Positions 28,007 to 37,800 of a DNA stretch of 64,000 bases are shown here, piece after piece (position 1 is the first letter of the stretch; the number at the start of each line of letters is the position of its first letter). The translations under genes were made by a program, and so were the position numbers. The stretch is from Bacteroidota bacterium. Lineage in GTDB: Bacteria > Bacteroidota > Bacteroidia > 2-12-FULL-35-15. The notes beneath the pieces were generated by a model, which saw nothing but the letters and a program-made list of their open reading frames with translations, had not been told where the DNA came from and made no database searches. Location of the stretch: assembly GCA_017303895.1 (NCBI GenBank), contig JAFLBF010000007.1, positions 62,001 to 126,000 on the forward strand. Direction: 5' to 3'.

Positions 28007-28345
28007 ATGGACTCTACACGTCAGTTAAAAGTATCGCGATTAATACAAAAAGAGTTGGGGGAGATCTTTCAACGTGAAACGCGTATGTTATTCGGGCCTG
28101 CTTTGATAACCGTTACTCAAGTGAGGGTAAGTCCTGATCTTGGTGTAGCAAAAGTATATGTGAGCTTGTTTAATGTTCCCGATAATAAAGCCTTGCTTAA
28201 GGCAATTCAGGAAAACACCAAGGAGATCAGAATGAAATTGTCTGAGCGTATCAAAAAGCAGGTGCGTATCATTCCTAATCTTGTGTTTTTTCATGATGAC
28301 TCTCTTGATTATGCGATGCGAATTGATGAATTACTAAAGAAGTAA
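28007..28345 (+). CDS. rbfA: Ribosome-binding factor A
   Basis: The 112-residue protein has the RbfA KH-like fold pattern: TRQLKVSRLIQKELGEIFQRE at the start, ALITVTQVRVSPDLGVAKVYVSLF and IPNLVFFHDDSLDYAMRIDELLKK at the end. It assists 30S maturation. A TACTTTTG -7 box at 27978-27985 lies 21 bases upstream. It is followed by a hairpin and then the LolC/E-type gene. Confidence 0.93.
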   Translation: MDSTRQLKVSRLIQKELGEIFQRETRMLFGPALITVTQVRVSPDLGVAKVYVSLFNVPDNKALLKAIQENTKEIRMKLSERIKKQVRIIPNLVFFHDDSLDYAMRIDELLKK

Positions 28346-28362
28346 TCGGGATGATGAATCTG

Positions 28363-28389
28363 CACCGATCTTCCGGTGGATAGATTTTT
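28363..28389 (+). terminator. Weak hairpin after rbfA
   Basis: CACCG (28363-28367) pairs with CGGTG (28374-28378); flanking ATCT/AGAT bases could extend it, and a short T run follows. It may partly separate rbfA from the next gene. Confidence 0.45.
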
Positions 28390-28430
28390 CATTTATTCGT
28401 ATATTCGTACAAATTCATAATTATTAGTCG

Positions 28431-29633
28431 TTGAACTTACCGTTTTTCATAGCAAAGCGTTATCTGATCTCTAAAAAATCACACAACGCTATCAATATTA
28501 TTTCTGCCATATCGGTAGCAGGAATAACAATTGGTACGATGGCTTTGGTGATCGTGCTTTCTGCTTTTAACGGATTGTCCGATCTGGTTCAGTCGCTCTA
28601 TAACTCATTTGATGCCGATATTCAGATCACGGCTGTGCATGGTAAAACGTTTGTTCCTACTGCACCTGCTTTCCAATCCATAAAAAATATGCCCGGAGTT
28701 TTACACTTTAATGAAGTGGTAGAAGGAAATGCTTTATTAAAGTTGGGAGATAAGCAAACACTTGCAACAATAAAAGGAGTTTCTCCAACGTATAACGGGA
28801 TGAACGGTTTTGATTCATTGGTGCAGGAAGGCAATTACAATCTGTCAAAAAATAATCTGGTAATGGGAGTTGGTTTAAGTTATGTGTTGGAAGCCCGGGC
28901 CGGTGATCCCTTTTCTCCAATTTCCATTTATGCTCCGAAACGTGGCGATATCAACGCTATTAATCCGGAAGATGGATTGAATGAATTAAAAATGTATGCA
29001 TCAGGTTTTTTTGCCATAAATGATGAGTTTGATTATAAATATGTTCTTATCGATATTCAAAAAGCACGAAGCTTATTGGATTATTCAAATCAAGTTACAT
29101 CTATTGAGTTAGGTGTTGAAGAAGCCGATCTGCATGCTATTCAACAACAAATACAAGATCAATTAGGTGCCGGGTTTTATGTTAAAAATAAAGAGGAGCA
29201 AAATGCTTTGCTTTACAAAACGCTGCGTTCAGAAAAATTGTGGACCTTTATTATTCTGGTATTTATTCTCGTGATCGCAACATTCAACGTGATCGGTTCA
29301 TTGACCATGTTGATCATTGAAAAGAAAAAAGATATTACAACACTTCATAGTCTCGGAGCCGACCGTTCACTGATCCGGAAAATATTTTTGACAGAAGGCA
29401 TGTTGATCACCTTTGTAGGATTATTAACCGGATTATTACTTGGAGTGATTGTCTGTTGGTTACAAATGAAGTTCTCTTTGATCCAATTCAGTGAAGGCTA
29501 TGTAGTAAATGCTTATCCAATTAAAGTGGAGATCATGGATCTTTTGTTGATCTGTCTGGTGGTTTTATTGATCGGATTTTTTGCGGCATGGTATCCTGTT
29601 CGATTGTTTACTAAAAAGTACATGGCTATATGA
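28431..29633 (+). CDS. LolC/LolE-type ABC permease (lipoprotein release)
   Basis: The 400-residue membrane protein begins MNLPFFIAKRYLISKKSHNAINIISAISVAGITIGTMALVIVLSAFNGL: a cytoplasmic RYL segment, one membrane span, a long periplasmic domain (about residues 45-270) and three C-terminal spans with the FtsX-type pattern. It matches LolC/E subunits that detach lipoproteins from the inner membrane for outer-membrane transport. The start is TTG, as no ATG precedes the conserved N-terminus. The ATPase partner is not adjacent. It overlaps the next gene by 4 bases (ATGA). Confidence 0.88.
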   Translation: MNLPFFIAKRYLISKKSHNAINIISAISVAGITIGTMALVIVLSAFNGLSDLVQSLYNSFDADIQITAVHGKTFVPTAPAFQSIKNMPGVLHFNEVVEGNALLKLGDKQTLATIKGVSPTYNGMNGFDSLVQEGNYNLSKNNLVMGVGLSYVLEARAGDPFSPISIYAPKRGDINAINPEDGLNELKMYASGFFAINDEFDYKYVLIDIQKARSLLDYSNQVTSIELGVEEADLHAIQQQIQDQLGAGFYVKNKEEQNALLYKTLRSEKLWTFIILVFILVIATFNVIGSLTMLIIEKKKDITTLHSLGADRSLIRKIFLTEGMLITFVGLLTGLLLGVIVCWLQMKFSLIQFSEGYVVNAYPIKVEIMDLLLICLVVLLIGFFAAWYPVRLFTKKYMAI

Positions 29634-32005
29634 TTCGTGTTTTATACATATCATTACTGTTGATTGTTTGCTTAAATCCTGCATTGGCTATTGATGTTGA
29701 AAAAAAACTATTGATCGATAAGTATATTCCCGATCCTGCTGTCAACAGTTCACTTAATGAAATAGATCAGCTGACCATTAAAGGGGAGTATGAAGCGGCA
29801 AAGAAAAAGATCTTTACACTTCAGAAGAAGGATAAAATAGCTGCTGCTGCTGCGAATGTTTACCTGGCGAATATCCTTTATAACCAGAGTGAATATGGGC
29901 GTTCTATCCAATTATGCGATTCCGCTATTCAATTGCTCAATAATGATCTGAAGAATGGCTATGTAATCAAAGCCTATAATTTAAAAGCAAAATCATTGGC
30001 TTCGATCGATAAATTTGACGAAGCCTTGGATCTACTTTCTTTTACTAAAAAAGAGTCGAAGAAGAATGATGACCAATACGGATTAAGTGTATCTTATTAT
30101 CTCTTGGGCTCTGTTTTGGCCGATCGTGGAAAGTATCAGGAAAGTTTATCGCAATTCGATTCCAGTTTGACCATACGGAAAGAGTTGCAGGATGAATTGG
30201 GAGAAGCAGCCTGTTATTCATTCATCGGTCTAGATCATTCTTTTTTGGGTAATTACTCTTTGGCTATTTCATTTATTCAAAAAAGTATCAGCATCCGCGA
30301 ACGCATTGGTGATAAAAGAGGATTGGCCAACTCTTATTTGAATCTCTATAAGATCTATTATGGTATGGGAGAGATCGATAAAGCTTTGCAGTCGGAATTC
30401 AAAAGTTTGGAGATCTGCACCGAGTTGAATGATCTGCAATGTGTATCAGGTAGATATACGAACATCGGACAGTTGTATCAAAATAAGAACGAGCTGGAAA
30501 AAGCAAAGGAGTATCATTTCAAAGCATTGGCGATCAGTAAAAAGATCAATCTGAAAAATAGAACAGCGCTTATTCATGAACATCTTTCGCGTGTGTTGCT
30601 GAAACAAAAAGAATATGTGCAGGCAAAAAATAATTTAGATACAAGTTTAGCAATTCGTAGTTCCCTCAATGATAAAGAAGGCATAGCGAGCACTCAACTT
30701 GTTTATGCGATGTATCATGGTGAATTGAATGAGTTAGATAAGGCTATTGACAGAGCGAATCAATCTCTTTCTGGAGCAGAACGTTTGCAACTTCCTTTAT
30801 TGGCAAAAGAAGCACATGAATTATTGAGTGAACTTTACTCGAAGAAGAATGACACAAAAAATGCATTTTATCATTATAAAGAGTTCATTACACTACGCGA
30901 TAGTATTTATAATATTGAAAAAACAAAAGAGATCACCCGTAAAGAGTTGGAGTTTGATTTCTCAAGAAAAGAACAACTCCAAAAATTGGAGCAGGAAAAA
31001 CAACTCTCTATTGCCGAACAGGAGAATGAAAAACAGAGAGTGATACGGAATGTAAGCATTGCCTTTTTGATAATAGTTGTTCTGTTTTTGATCTTAACGA
31101 TCCGTGCAAACAAAAGAAGAAAGCGTGCACAAAATGAATTGGAATTTGCCAATAAATTATTGAATTCAAACAATAAAGAATTAAGAGAGAATAATGAGCT
31201 GATTCAATTACAAAAACATACGATCGAGCATAAGAATAGGGAGATCACCGATAGTATTAAATATGCTTATAACATTCAATCAGCTTTATTGCCGAAGGAG
31301 CATGAGGTAGCTGAATTTTTTCCTGAATCGTTTGTGTTATTTAAACCGAAAGATATTATTAGTGGCGACTTTTACTGGATCAGTGAGGTGGATGGTAAGA
31401 TCATTTATGCAACCGCTGATTGTACCGGACACGGTGTTCCGGGAGGTTTTATGAGTATGTTGGGGATCTCATTGTTGAATGAGGTGATCAATGAACATGA
31501 GTTGACAGATCCTGCTTTGATCTTAAGTCGATTGAGAAAAAAAGTGATCAAAGCGCTCCGACAAAAAGGAGTTTCTGGTGAGCATCAGGATGGAATGGAC
31601 ATGGTATTGTGTGTGATCGATAAAGAAAAGCGTGAACTGTTGTATGCGGCAGCTAACCGGCCGATCTATATTGTTTCTGATCAAAATGGAACCAAAACAT
31701 TGAAAGAATATAAAGGAGACGGGCAACCTGTAGGTATTTATGGCGGTGAATTAAAACCATTTAAACAATACACCGTACAGTTAAATGAAGGCGATGTAAT
31801 CTATACTTTTTCGGATGGATTTGCGGATCAGTTTGGCGGACCCGATGGAAAGAAATTCAAGTATAAACAAATGCAGGAAATGTTTTTGACCGTTGCTAAT
31901 AAACCAATGCTGGAACAAAAAAAATTGATCGACCAAACGTTTAAGAACTGGCAAGGACAAATGGAACAGATCGATGATGTTTGTATGATAGGAGTGAGGG
32001 TTTAA
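29630..32005 (+). CDS. TPR sensor with SpoIIE/PP2C serine phosphatase domain
   Basis: The 791-residue signalling protein has a signal peptide (about 1-20), a periplasmic TPR array (about 50-430, with repeats such as GEAACYSFIGLDHSFLGNYSLAISFIQKSISIRERIGD), one membrane span (VSIAFLIIVVLFLILTI, about 475-493), a charged coiled coil and a cytoplasmic SpoIIE-type phosphatase domain (about 560-791) with SGDFYWISE, ADCTGHGVPGGFMSMLG and YTFSDGFADQFGG supplying metal Asp residues. It probably dephosphorylates an anti-sigma antagonist or similar; no partner is nearby. Translational coupling to the permease gene may be incidental. Confidence 0.9.
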   Translation: MIRVLYISLLLIVCLNPALAIDVEKKLLIDKYIPDPAVNSSLNEIDQLTIKGEYEAAKKKIFTLQKKDKIAAAAANVYLANILYNQSEYGRSIQLCDSAIQLLNNDLKNGYVIKAYNLKAKSLASIDKFDEALDLLSFTKKESKKNDDQYGLSVSYYLLGSVLADRGKYQESLSQFDSSLTIRKELQDELGEAACYSFIGLDHSFLGNYSLAISFIQKSISIRERIGDKRGLANSYLNLYKIYYGMGEIDKALQSEFKSLEICTELNDLQCVSGRYTNIGQLYQNKNELEKAKEYHFKALAISKKINLKNRTALIHEHLSRVLLKQKEYVQAKNNLDTSLAIRSSLNDKEGIASTQLVYAMYHGELNELDKAIDRANQSLSGAERLQLPLLAKEAHELLSELYSKKNDTKNAFYHYKEFITLRDSIYNIEKTKEITRKELEFDFSRKEQLQKLEQEKQLSIAEQENEKQRVIRNVSIAFLIIVVLFLILTIRANKRRKRAQNELEFANKLLNSNNKELRENNELIQLQKHTIEHKNREITDSIKYAYNIQSALLPKEHEVAEFFPESFVLFKPKDIISGDFYWISEVDGKIIYATADCTGHGVPGGFMSMLGISLLNEVINEHELTDPALILSRLRKKVIKALRQKGVSGEHQDGMDMVLCVIDKEKRELLYAAANRPIYIVSDQNGTKTLKEYKGDGQPVGIYGGELKPFKQYTVQLNEGDVIYTFSDGFADQFGGPDGKKFKYKQMQEMFLTVANKPMLEQKKLIDQTFKNWQGQMEQIDDVCMIGVRV

Positions 32006-32994
32006 GCCACTTCTATTTCCGAATAATTCTTTTGAACTTCTTCTAAAATGCTCAAAATTTCCTCGTAAGAGTTAGAGGTTACCAAACGCATGCGATAATC
32101 TTTGAAGTGTGGTAAGCCTTTAAAATAATTAGCGTAATGCCTGCGCATTTCTAATATTCCCAAAACAGGATTTTTCCACTCGATCGATTTTTGTAAATGG
32201 ATCTTACAAACTGCAATGCGGTCGTTGATGGTTGGTTTTGCAAAATGCTCCCCTGTTTTTAAAAAGTGTTTGATCTCTCTGAATATCCAGGGATAACCAA
32301 TGCTTGCGCGTCCGATCATGATCCCGTCTACTCCGTAACGTTCTTTCATTTCTTTGGCTTTCTCCGGACTGTCTACATCGCCATTTCCGAAAATAGGGAT
32401 CTTGATACGCGGATTGTTTTTGATCTCACCGATCAAGGTCCAGTCGGCTTCTCCTTTATACATTTGAGAGCGGGTACGGCCATGCACACTCAAGGCTTGA
32501 ATGCCTATGTCTTGCAAACGCTCCGCAACTTCCATTACATTCTTTGTTTTATCATCCCAGCCTAAACGGGTTTTTACTGTCACAGGGCGGTCAGCTATCT
32601 TCACGATCTCCGATGTCATGTGCACCATCTTTGGAATATCCTGTAATAGTGCAGCGCCTGCACCTTTACAAGCCACTTGCTTTACAGGACAGCCATAATT
32701 GATATCGATAAGATCAGGTTTCGCAGCATTGGCAATAATTCCCGCTTCCCGCATGGAGTCAATATCGGAACCGAAAAGTTGAATCCCGATCGGACGTTCA
32801 TATTCGAAGATATCCAGTTTCTGAACACTTTTTGCGGCATCACGTATCAATCCTTCCGATGAAATAAATTCGGTGTACATGAGGTCGGCACCGTTTTGTT
32901 TGCACACATAACGGAAAGGCGGATCGCTCACATCCTCCATGGGGGCGAGCAATAAAGGAAAATCGCCTAATTCTATGTTACCTATTTTAACCAT
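32002..32994 (-). CDS. dusB: tRNA-dihydrouridine synthase
   Basis: The 330-residue FMN enzyme reduces uridines in tRNA D-loops. Visible: PLLLAPMEDVSDPPFR at the FMN site, the catalytic Cys in INYGCPVKQVACKGAGAALL, VKTRLGWDD and IPIFGNGDVDSPEKAKEM. The DusB assignment follows overall length and the N-terminal IGNIELGDFPLLLAPM; the exact Dus subtype is less sure than the family. It overlaps the phosphatase gene tail to tail by 4 bases. Confidence 0.9.
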   Translation of the reverse strand: MVKIGNIELGDFPLLLAPMEDVSDPPFRYVCKQNGADLMYTEFISSEGLIRDAAKSVQKLDIFEYERPIGIQLFGSDIDSMREAGIIANAAKPDLIDINYGCPVKQVACKGAGAALLQDIPKMVHMTSEIVKIADRPVTVKTRLGWDDKTKNVMEVAERLQDIGIQALSVHGRTRSQMYKGEADWTLIGEIKNNPRIKIPIFGNGDVDSPEKAKEMKERYGVDGIMIGRASIGYPWIFREIKHFLKTGEHFAKPTINDRIAVCKIHLQKSIEWKNPVLGILEMRRHYANYFKGLPHFKDYRMRLVTSNSYEEILSILEEVQKNYSEIEVA

Positions 32995-33055
32995 TTTCTA
33001 TCCGAATTCAACAGTATTCATTAGCTTTGCAAAGTTACCAAAAAAATAGATATAG

Positions 33056-33949
33056 ATGGAACTAGTAGAAAAGGAGCGCCATTCCTGGCTTAAATTATCG
33101 CTTATTTTTTTATACATTTTGGCCTATGGCTTTTTAAATGTAATAGGTGGTGATGGTGAGTTGGGATTTAACATGGATAACGATAGCGTGATCACAATGC
33201 TTAAAATAATGCAAGCGGTAAGTGTTATTTTAGTATTCATTCTACCTGCGCTTCTTTTTGCAGCATTTTGGACCAAGCCACGTGTTCATTATTTAGGGAT
33301 CACTAAAAAGCCTTTGTTCTCAACTATTATATTGGCCGCTGTAGGGATGGTAATGGCTATGCCAATGATCAATTGGTTGTCGGAATTGAATCAGCAAATG
33401 AGTTTGCCGGAAATGTTTTCAGGAGTAGAAATCTGGATGAAAAATAGTGAAGCAAAGGCGATGGAGTTGACGGATGCTTTTACCCGTGGGACTTCTGTAG
33501 GATCATTATTGCTTAATTTATTTGTGGTAGCGTTTATGGCAGCTGTGAGTGAAGAGTTGTTCTTCAGAGGGATGTTACAAAAAGTATTGATCGAATGTTT
33601 TAAAAATAAGCATGTAGCAGTTTGGATAGGAGCTGCTTTATTCAGTGCTTTTCACATGCAATTCTATGGTTTTGTTCCAAGAATGTTGATGGGAGCCTAT
33701 TTGGGTTATTTATTCCTTTGGTCAGGCTCCTTGTATCCAAGTATTGTAGCTCATTTTGTAAATAATGGAATGGCTGTATTGCTGGTATGGCTGGCGAACA
33801 GAGGAACTATTTCTGTGGATGCCGATAAAGTAGGGATGGAACAAGGTGAGTTTATATATGTGATAGTAAGTGTTGTTATGGTGGTTTCGAGTTTGTTTTT
33901 AGTGTACCGTTTAGAGCAAAAGAAAAGGAACGTTCAATCTATCGAATAA
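33056..33949 (+). CDS. CPBP-family intramembrane metalloprotease
   Basis: The 297-residue protein with about eight membrane segments carries the CPBP (CAAX protease/bacteriocin-processing) motifs: EELFFRGML (EExxxR), FSAFHMQFYGFVPRMLMGAYLG and HFVNNGMAVL. A TAGCTTTG -7 box lies at 33022-33029. Family members process prenylated or peptide substrates or regulators. The tRNA-Ser region begins about 30 bases downstream. Function beyond the family is unknown. Confidence 0.88.
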   Translation: MELVEKERHSWLKLSLIFLYILAYGFLNVIGGDGELGFNMDNDSVITMLKIMQAVSVILVFILPALLFAAFWTKPRVHYLGITKKPLFSTIILAAVGMVMAMPMINWLSELNQQMSLPEMFSGVEIWMKNSEAKAMELTDAFTRGTSVGSLLLNLFVVAFMAAVSEELFFRGMLQKVLIECFKNKHVAVWIGAALFSAFHMQFYGFVPRMLMGAYLGYLFLWSGSLYPSIVAHFVNNGMAVLLVWLANRGTISVDADKVGMEQGEFIYVIVSVVMVVSSLFLVYRLEQKKRNVQSIE

Positions 33950-33954
33950 TCTAT

Positions 33955-33962
33955 TATATTTG
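33955..33962 (+). promoter_or_regulatory. -7 box before the tRNA-Ser cluster
   Basis: TATATTTG matches TAnnTTTG exactly and ends 17 bases before the first tRNA-like copy; no good -33 TTTG is seen. It begins within 6 bases of the CPBP stop. Confidence 0.5.
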
Positions 33963-33979
33963 CACTCCCAATTTTAGCC

Positions 33980-34043
33980 GGAGAGATGTCAGAGTGCCCT
34001 GATAGCTATCGGGGGAATGAGCAAGTTAAATTGGAACTATAGG
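33980..34043 (+). pseudogene. Degenerate tRNA-Ser copy 1 with palindrome in the D loop
   Basis: The first 17 bases (33980-33996) are identical to the intact tRNA-Ser at 34407. Then GTCG of the D loop is replaced by 19 bases (33997-34015) built on the palindrome CCCTGATAGCTATCGGGG (9 bp arms, one G-T pair). The next ten bases (34016-34025) match the tRNA again. The anticodon arm is eroded (ATTGGAAC) and the 3' half is missing. It cannot make a functional tRNA. Confidence 0.75.
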
Positions 34044-34053
34044 TATAACGACC

Positions 34054-34142
34054 GGAGAGATGTCAGAGTGGTCGAATGAGCAAGCCTGGTCCGAAGGACT
34101 CCTTTGGAGAAAGTTTTTATATTCGCAAGGGTATCGAGGGTT
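34054..34142 (+). pseudogene. Degenerate tRNA-Ser copy 2 with palindrome in the anticodon loop
   Basis: Bases 34054-34089 equal the intact tRNA. Twenty extra bases (34090-34109) then split the anticodon loop between GG and AAA; they contain a 19-nt palindrome TCCGAAGGA-C-TCCTTTGGA with one G-T pair. The variable arm and half of the T arm follow with two substitutions, then the match ends at GAGGGTT, so T loop and acceptor 3' strand are lost. It is too short for a group I or II intron. Confidence 0.8.
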
Positions 34143-34158
34143 AGTTAGAATAAAGTAG

Positions 34159-34401
34159 ATGTATAAAGCATATATATTGAAGAGTGTCAAGGATGGCGGT
34201 TATTATTATGGAAGTTGTAAGGATATTCAGAAACGGTTGTTAAAACATAATAAGGGAGACGTAAGATCGACAAAAGGACGAAGACCATTATTGTTGCACT
34301 ACGAAGAAGATTATTCTTCTAGATCGGAGGCATTTAGAAGAGAGCATTTTTTTAAATCTATAGATGGATATAATTGGTTGAAGAAAAATCAGATTATATA
34401 A
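34159..34401 (+). CDS. Small GIY-YIG nuclease-domain protein
   Basis: The 80-residue protein has the compact GIY-YIG pattern: AYILKSVKDGGYYYGSCKDIQKRLLKHNKG (Tyr pair, Arg on the following helix), HYEEDYSSRSEAFRREHFFKSIDGYNWLK with the metal-binding Glu. It resembles the single-domain UvrC-like proteins (UPF0213 type) common in Bacteroidota, which lack a DNA-binding domain. It lies between tRNA-Ser copy 2 and the intact tRNA-Ser and its stop overlaps the downstream direct repeat. No own promoter or Shine-Dalgarno is visible, so it may be read from the tRNA promoter. Homing-like or repeat-mobilising activity is inference. Confidence 0.85.
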   Translation: MYKAYILKSVKDGGYYYGSCKDIQKRLLKHNKGDVRSTKGRRPLLLHYEEDYSSRSEAFRREHFFKSIDGYNWLKKNQII

Positions 34402-34406
34402 CGACC

Positions 34407-34493
34407 GGAGAGATGTCAGAGTGGTCGAATGAGCAAGCCTGGAAAGTTTGTATACTCGCAAGGGTATCGAGGGTTCGAATCCCTCTCTCTCCG
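34407..34493 (+). tRNA. tRNA-Ser (GGA)
   Basis: The 87-nt gene folds fully: acceptor GGAGAGA/TCTCTCC, anticodon stem CAAGC/GTTTG with loop CTGGAAA (anticodon GGA), long variable arm (TATAC...GGGTATC region) as in class II tRNAs, T arm GAGGG-TTCGAAT-CCCTC, discriminator G. CCA is not encoded. It is the only intact copy of three in this region. Confidence 0.95.
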
Positions 34494-34495
34494 CA

Positions 34496-34680
34496 CAGAA
34501 GTGAAGTAACCCACCGTTTTCGGTGGGTTTTTTATTTTGAAGAAAAGCGTAAGAAAGCAAGGCTTTCTTAAAGCGGATCTGAAAAATAAAAATGCCCGAA
34601 GGGTTGCTTCACTTCTGCGCTGGCCCCGCTTCGGGATGACGAGCGCAGCGAGTAATCCCTTCCAGAAAACTTGCTTTCAA
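34496..34680. repeat. Cluster of overlapping inverted repeats downstream of tRNA-Ser
   Basis: Several palindromes overlap: a 17-bp inverted repeat with one mismatch (34496-34512 against 34601-34617), a perfect 9-bp hairpin TAAGAAAGC/GCTTTCTTA (34550-34570), CCCGAAG/CTTCGGG (34595-34601, 34629-34635) and GGGAT/ATCCC (34633-34637, 34655-34659). The block is GC-richer than its flanks. No gene is seen from 34534 to 34895; 34681-34827 is plain AT-rich sequence. Confidence 0.7.
34508..34533 (+). terminator. Terminator after tRNA-Ser
   Basis: AACCCACCG (34508-34516) pairs with CGGTGGGTT (34521-34529) around TTTT, with six T after it, 15 bases past the tRNA. Confidence 0.9.
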
Positions 34681-34827
34681 AGGTTTTTTTGAAAACAAAA
34701 AACACAACCCACGAAGCGAATAATTCTTCTGTTTTATTTTGTGAATAGCTTGCTTTTTCATCGTAAAGTAATTGAAAATCAATAAGTTTAAGTGTTAATA
34801 TCGGTTAATTAATTACCGCAGTTCTCA

Positions 34828-34858
34828 TTGGCGAATTAGCCCAATAAGCTTAACTTTG
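34828..34858 (+). promoter_or_regulatory. purL promoter
   Basis: TTG at 34828-34830, 20 bases, then a perfect -7 box TAACTTTG (34851-34858); start of transcription near 34863 and of translation at 34896. Confidence 0.7.
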
Positions 34859-34895
34859 CGCTTTCTAAATCATAACCCGACTAATTATTCATAGT

Positions 34896-37800
34896 ATGAT
34901 CCATTTCTTCGGAAACAATTCCAATAGAGTGTATGCCGTTCAGGCAAAAGCAGAAATAAATGCAGCTGATATCAAAAAGTTAAATTGGTTATTTGGTGGT
35001 TCTAATAAAATAGAACAAACCACTATCAAGGAAACATTTGTTGGGCCGCGTGCTGCCATGGTAACACCATGGAGTACCAATGCTGTGGAGATCACTCAAA
35101 ATATGGGAATAGAAGGCTTGATCCGTATCGAAGAGTTTGAAAAAGTTGCAGCTGATTTCAGCGATTTCGATCCAATGTTGTCGCAAAAATACCAGGAATT
35201 AAATCAAGAAATTTATACCATCAATATCAAACCTGAATCCATTTTGGAGATCGCAGATATTGATGCATACAATAAACAGGAAGGTTTAGCTTTAAGCGCA
35301 GAAGAAGTAGAATATCTGAATAATCTGGCAGCTAAACTAAAACGTAAATTAACGGATTCTGAAATTTTTGCTTTCTCACAAGCTAATTCAGAACACTGCC
35401 GTCATAAGATCTTCAACGGAACATTTGTTGTAAATGGTGAAGAAAAACCGACTTCATTGTTTAAGATGATCCGTAAAACATCGGAGACACATCCGAATGA
35501 GATCGTTTCTGCTTACAAAGACAATGTAGCTTTTATCAAAGGACCGAAAGTAACTCAGTTTGCTCCTAAGTCGGCTGATAAACCTGATTTTTATGCTGAA
35601 AAAGAATTTGAATCCGTTATCTCTTTGAAAGCGGAAACACATAATTTCCCTACAACCGTAGAACCTTTCAATGGCGCTGCAACAGGTTCAGGTGGAGAGA
35701 TCCGCGATCGTTTGGCGGGTGGACAAGGTTCATTGCCATTGGCGGGAACTGCAGTGTACATGACAGCCTACTCACGTTTAGATGACAGCAGAGACTGGGA
35801 AAAAGGGATGGCTGAACGTAAATGGTTGTATCAAACGCCAATGGATATTTTGATCAAAGCATCGAATGGTGCATCCGACTTTGGAAATAAATTCGGACAA
35901 CCATTGATCTCCGGTTCGGTTCTTACATTCGAGCATGAAGAAGCAAAACGTAAAGTTGGTTTCGATAAAGTGATCATGTTGGCAGGTGGTGTTGGTTATG
36001 GTAAATTGGATCAAGCGATCAAAAAAACACCAAAAGCGGGTGATAAGATCGTCATTCTTGGTGGTGAAAATTATCGTATCGGTATGGGTGGTGCAGCCGT
36101 ATCATCAGCTGATACAGGTGCTTTCGGTTCAGGGATAGAATTAAATGCGATCCAACGTTCTAATCCTGAAATGCAAAAACGTGCTGCTAATGCTATTCGT
36201 GGCTTGGTAGAAAGTGATAACAACCCGATCGTATCCATTCACGATCATGGTGCAGGCGGACATTTAAATTGTTTATCGGAATTAGTGGAAGCAACAGGTG
36301 GTTTGATCGATATGGATAAATTACCTGTTGGTGATCCTACCTTATCTGCAAAAGAAATTATCGGTAACGAATCGCAAGAGCGTATGGGATTGGTGATCGG
36401 TGAAAATGATATTGATACCTTAAAACGTATCTCTGAGCGTGAGCGCTCTCCAATGTACACTGTTGGTGATGTTACAAATGATCACCGTTTTACGTTTGTA
36501 TCCAAAACAACTGGTATCAAACCAATGGATTACGCATTGAGTGATTTCTTTGGTAGCTCACCAAAAACGATCATGAATGACAAACAGGTGGATAGAAAAT
36601 ATGCGGATGTTTCTTACAATGTAAATGATATCCCATCTTACCTGAATAAAGTATTGCAACTAGAAGCTGTTGCTTGTAAAGATTGGTTAACGAATAAAGT
36701 TGACCGTTGTGTGGGTGGTAGAGTTGCAAAACAACAGTGTGCAGGACCATTACAGTTGCCACTTAATAATGTTGGTGTAATGGCATTGGATTATAAAGGC
36801 AAAGAAGGGATAGCGACTTCTATCGGTCATTCTCCTGTTTCTGCTTTGGTTGATCCTGTTGCAGGTTCACGTAATTCTATTGGAGAAGCACTTAGTAATT
36901 TAGTCTGGGCACCTTTAAAAGATGGATTAACTTCTGTTTCTTTATCAGCAAACTGGATGTGGCCTTGTAAAAATGAAGGTGAAGATGCACGATTGTATGA
37001 TGCAGTAAAAGGATGTTCTGATTTTGCCATTGAATTAGGGATCAATATTCCAACAGGGAAAGATTCCTTGTCAATGAAACAAAAATATCCTAACGATGAA
37101 GTGATCGCTCCGGGAACAGTTATCATTTCTAGCGTTGGCAATTGCTCTGATATCAATAAAATTGTGGAGCCGGTATTGAAACGTAATGGCGGAAATATTT
37201 ACTACTTAAATTTATCTCAAGATACATTCAAATTAGGTGGTTCTTCTTTTGCTCAGGTACAAAATAAAATTGGTGCAGAGGTGCCGACCATCACTAGCGC
37301 AGCTTACTTCAAAAAAGCATTTAACTTATTGCAAGATTTGATCAAGGCCGGAAAGATCAAAGCAGGACATGATGTGGGAAGTGGTGGATTGATCACAACA
37401 CTTTTAGAGATGTGTTTTGCAGATGTGAATTTGGCTGCTAACTATGATCTTACATCTTTGAATGAAAAAGATTCGGTTAAAACATTCTTCAATGAAAATA
37501 TAGCAGTTGTGTTTCAAGCCGATGCTTCAGTAGAAGCAGAATTTTCAAAAAACAACATCGAAGTATTTAACATTGGTAAGGTGGTAAATGGAAATACGAT
37601 CACTGTAAAAAATCATATTGATTCATTTAACTTTAATGTTTCTGAAGTGCGTGATATCTGGTATAAAACATCTTTCCTTTTAGATTCTAAACAATCGAAA
37701 AATGGAATGGCGAAAGAGCGCTATAGCAATTATAAAAACCAACCATTACAATTTGTTTTCCCAAAACATTTCAATGGTAAAATGCCTGTCACTTCGAGCT

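Larger units (their letters stand above)
34044..34442 (+). repeat. 46-bp perfect direct repeat flanking a palindrome and the GIY-YIG gene
   Basis: 34044-34089 is identical to 34397-34442; both run from TATAACGACC through the tRNA 5' half to the anticodon. The 353-base period is therefore one unit: tRNA 5' half, palindrome, tRNA remainder, nuclease gene. The stop codon of the nuclease gene falls at the start of the second repeat. The pattern is that of a tandem duplication or an insertion that rebuilds its tRNA target. Confidence 0.85.

Noticed and set aside
34090-34109. tRNA intron
   Set aside because: Only 20 bases, palindromic, and the copy lacks its 3' half; far too small for a group I or II intron.
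34374-34571. 65-codon frame through the tRNA-Ser gene
   Set aside because: It is the tRNA and its terminator read as protein.
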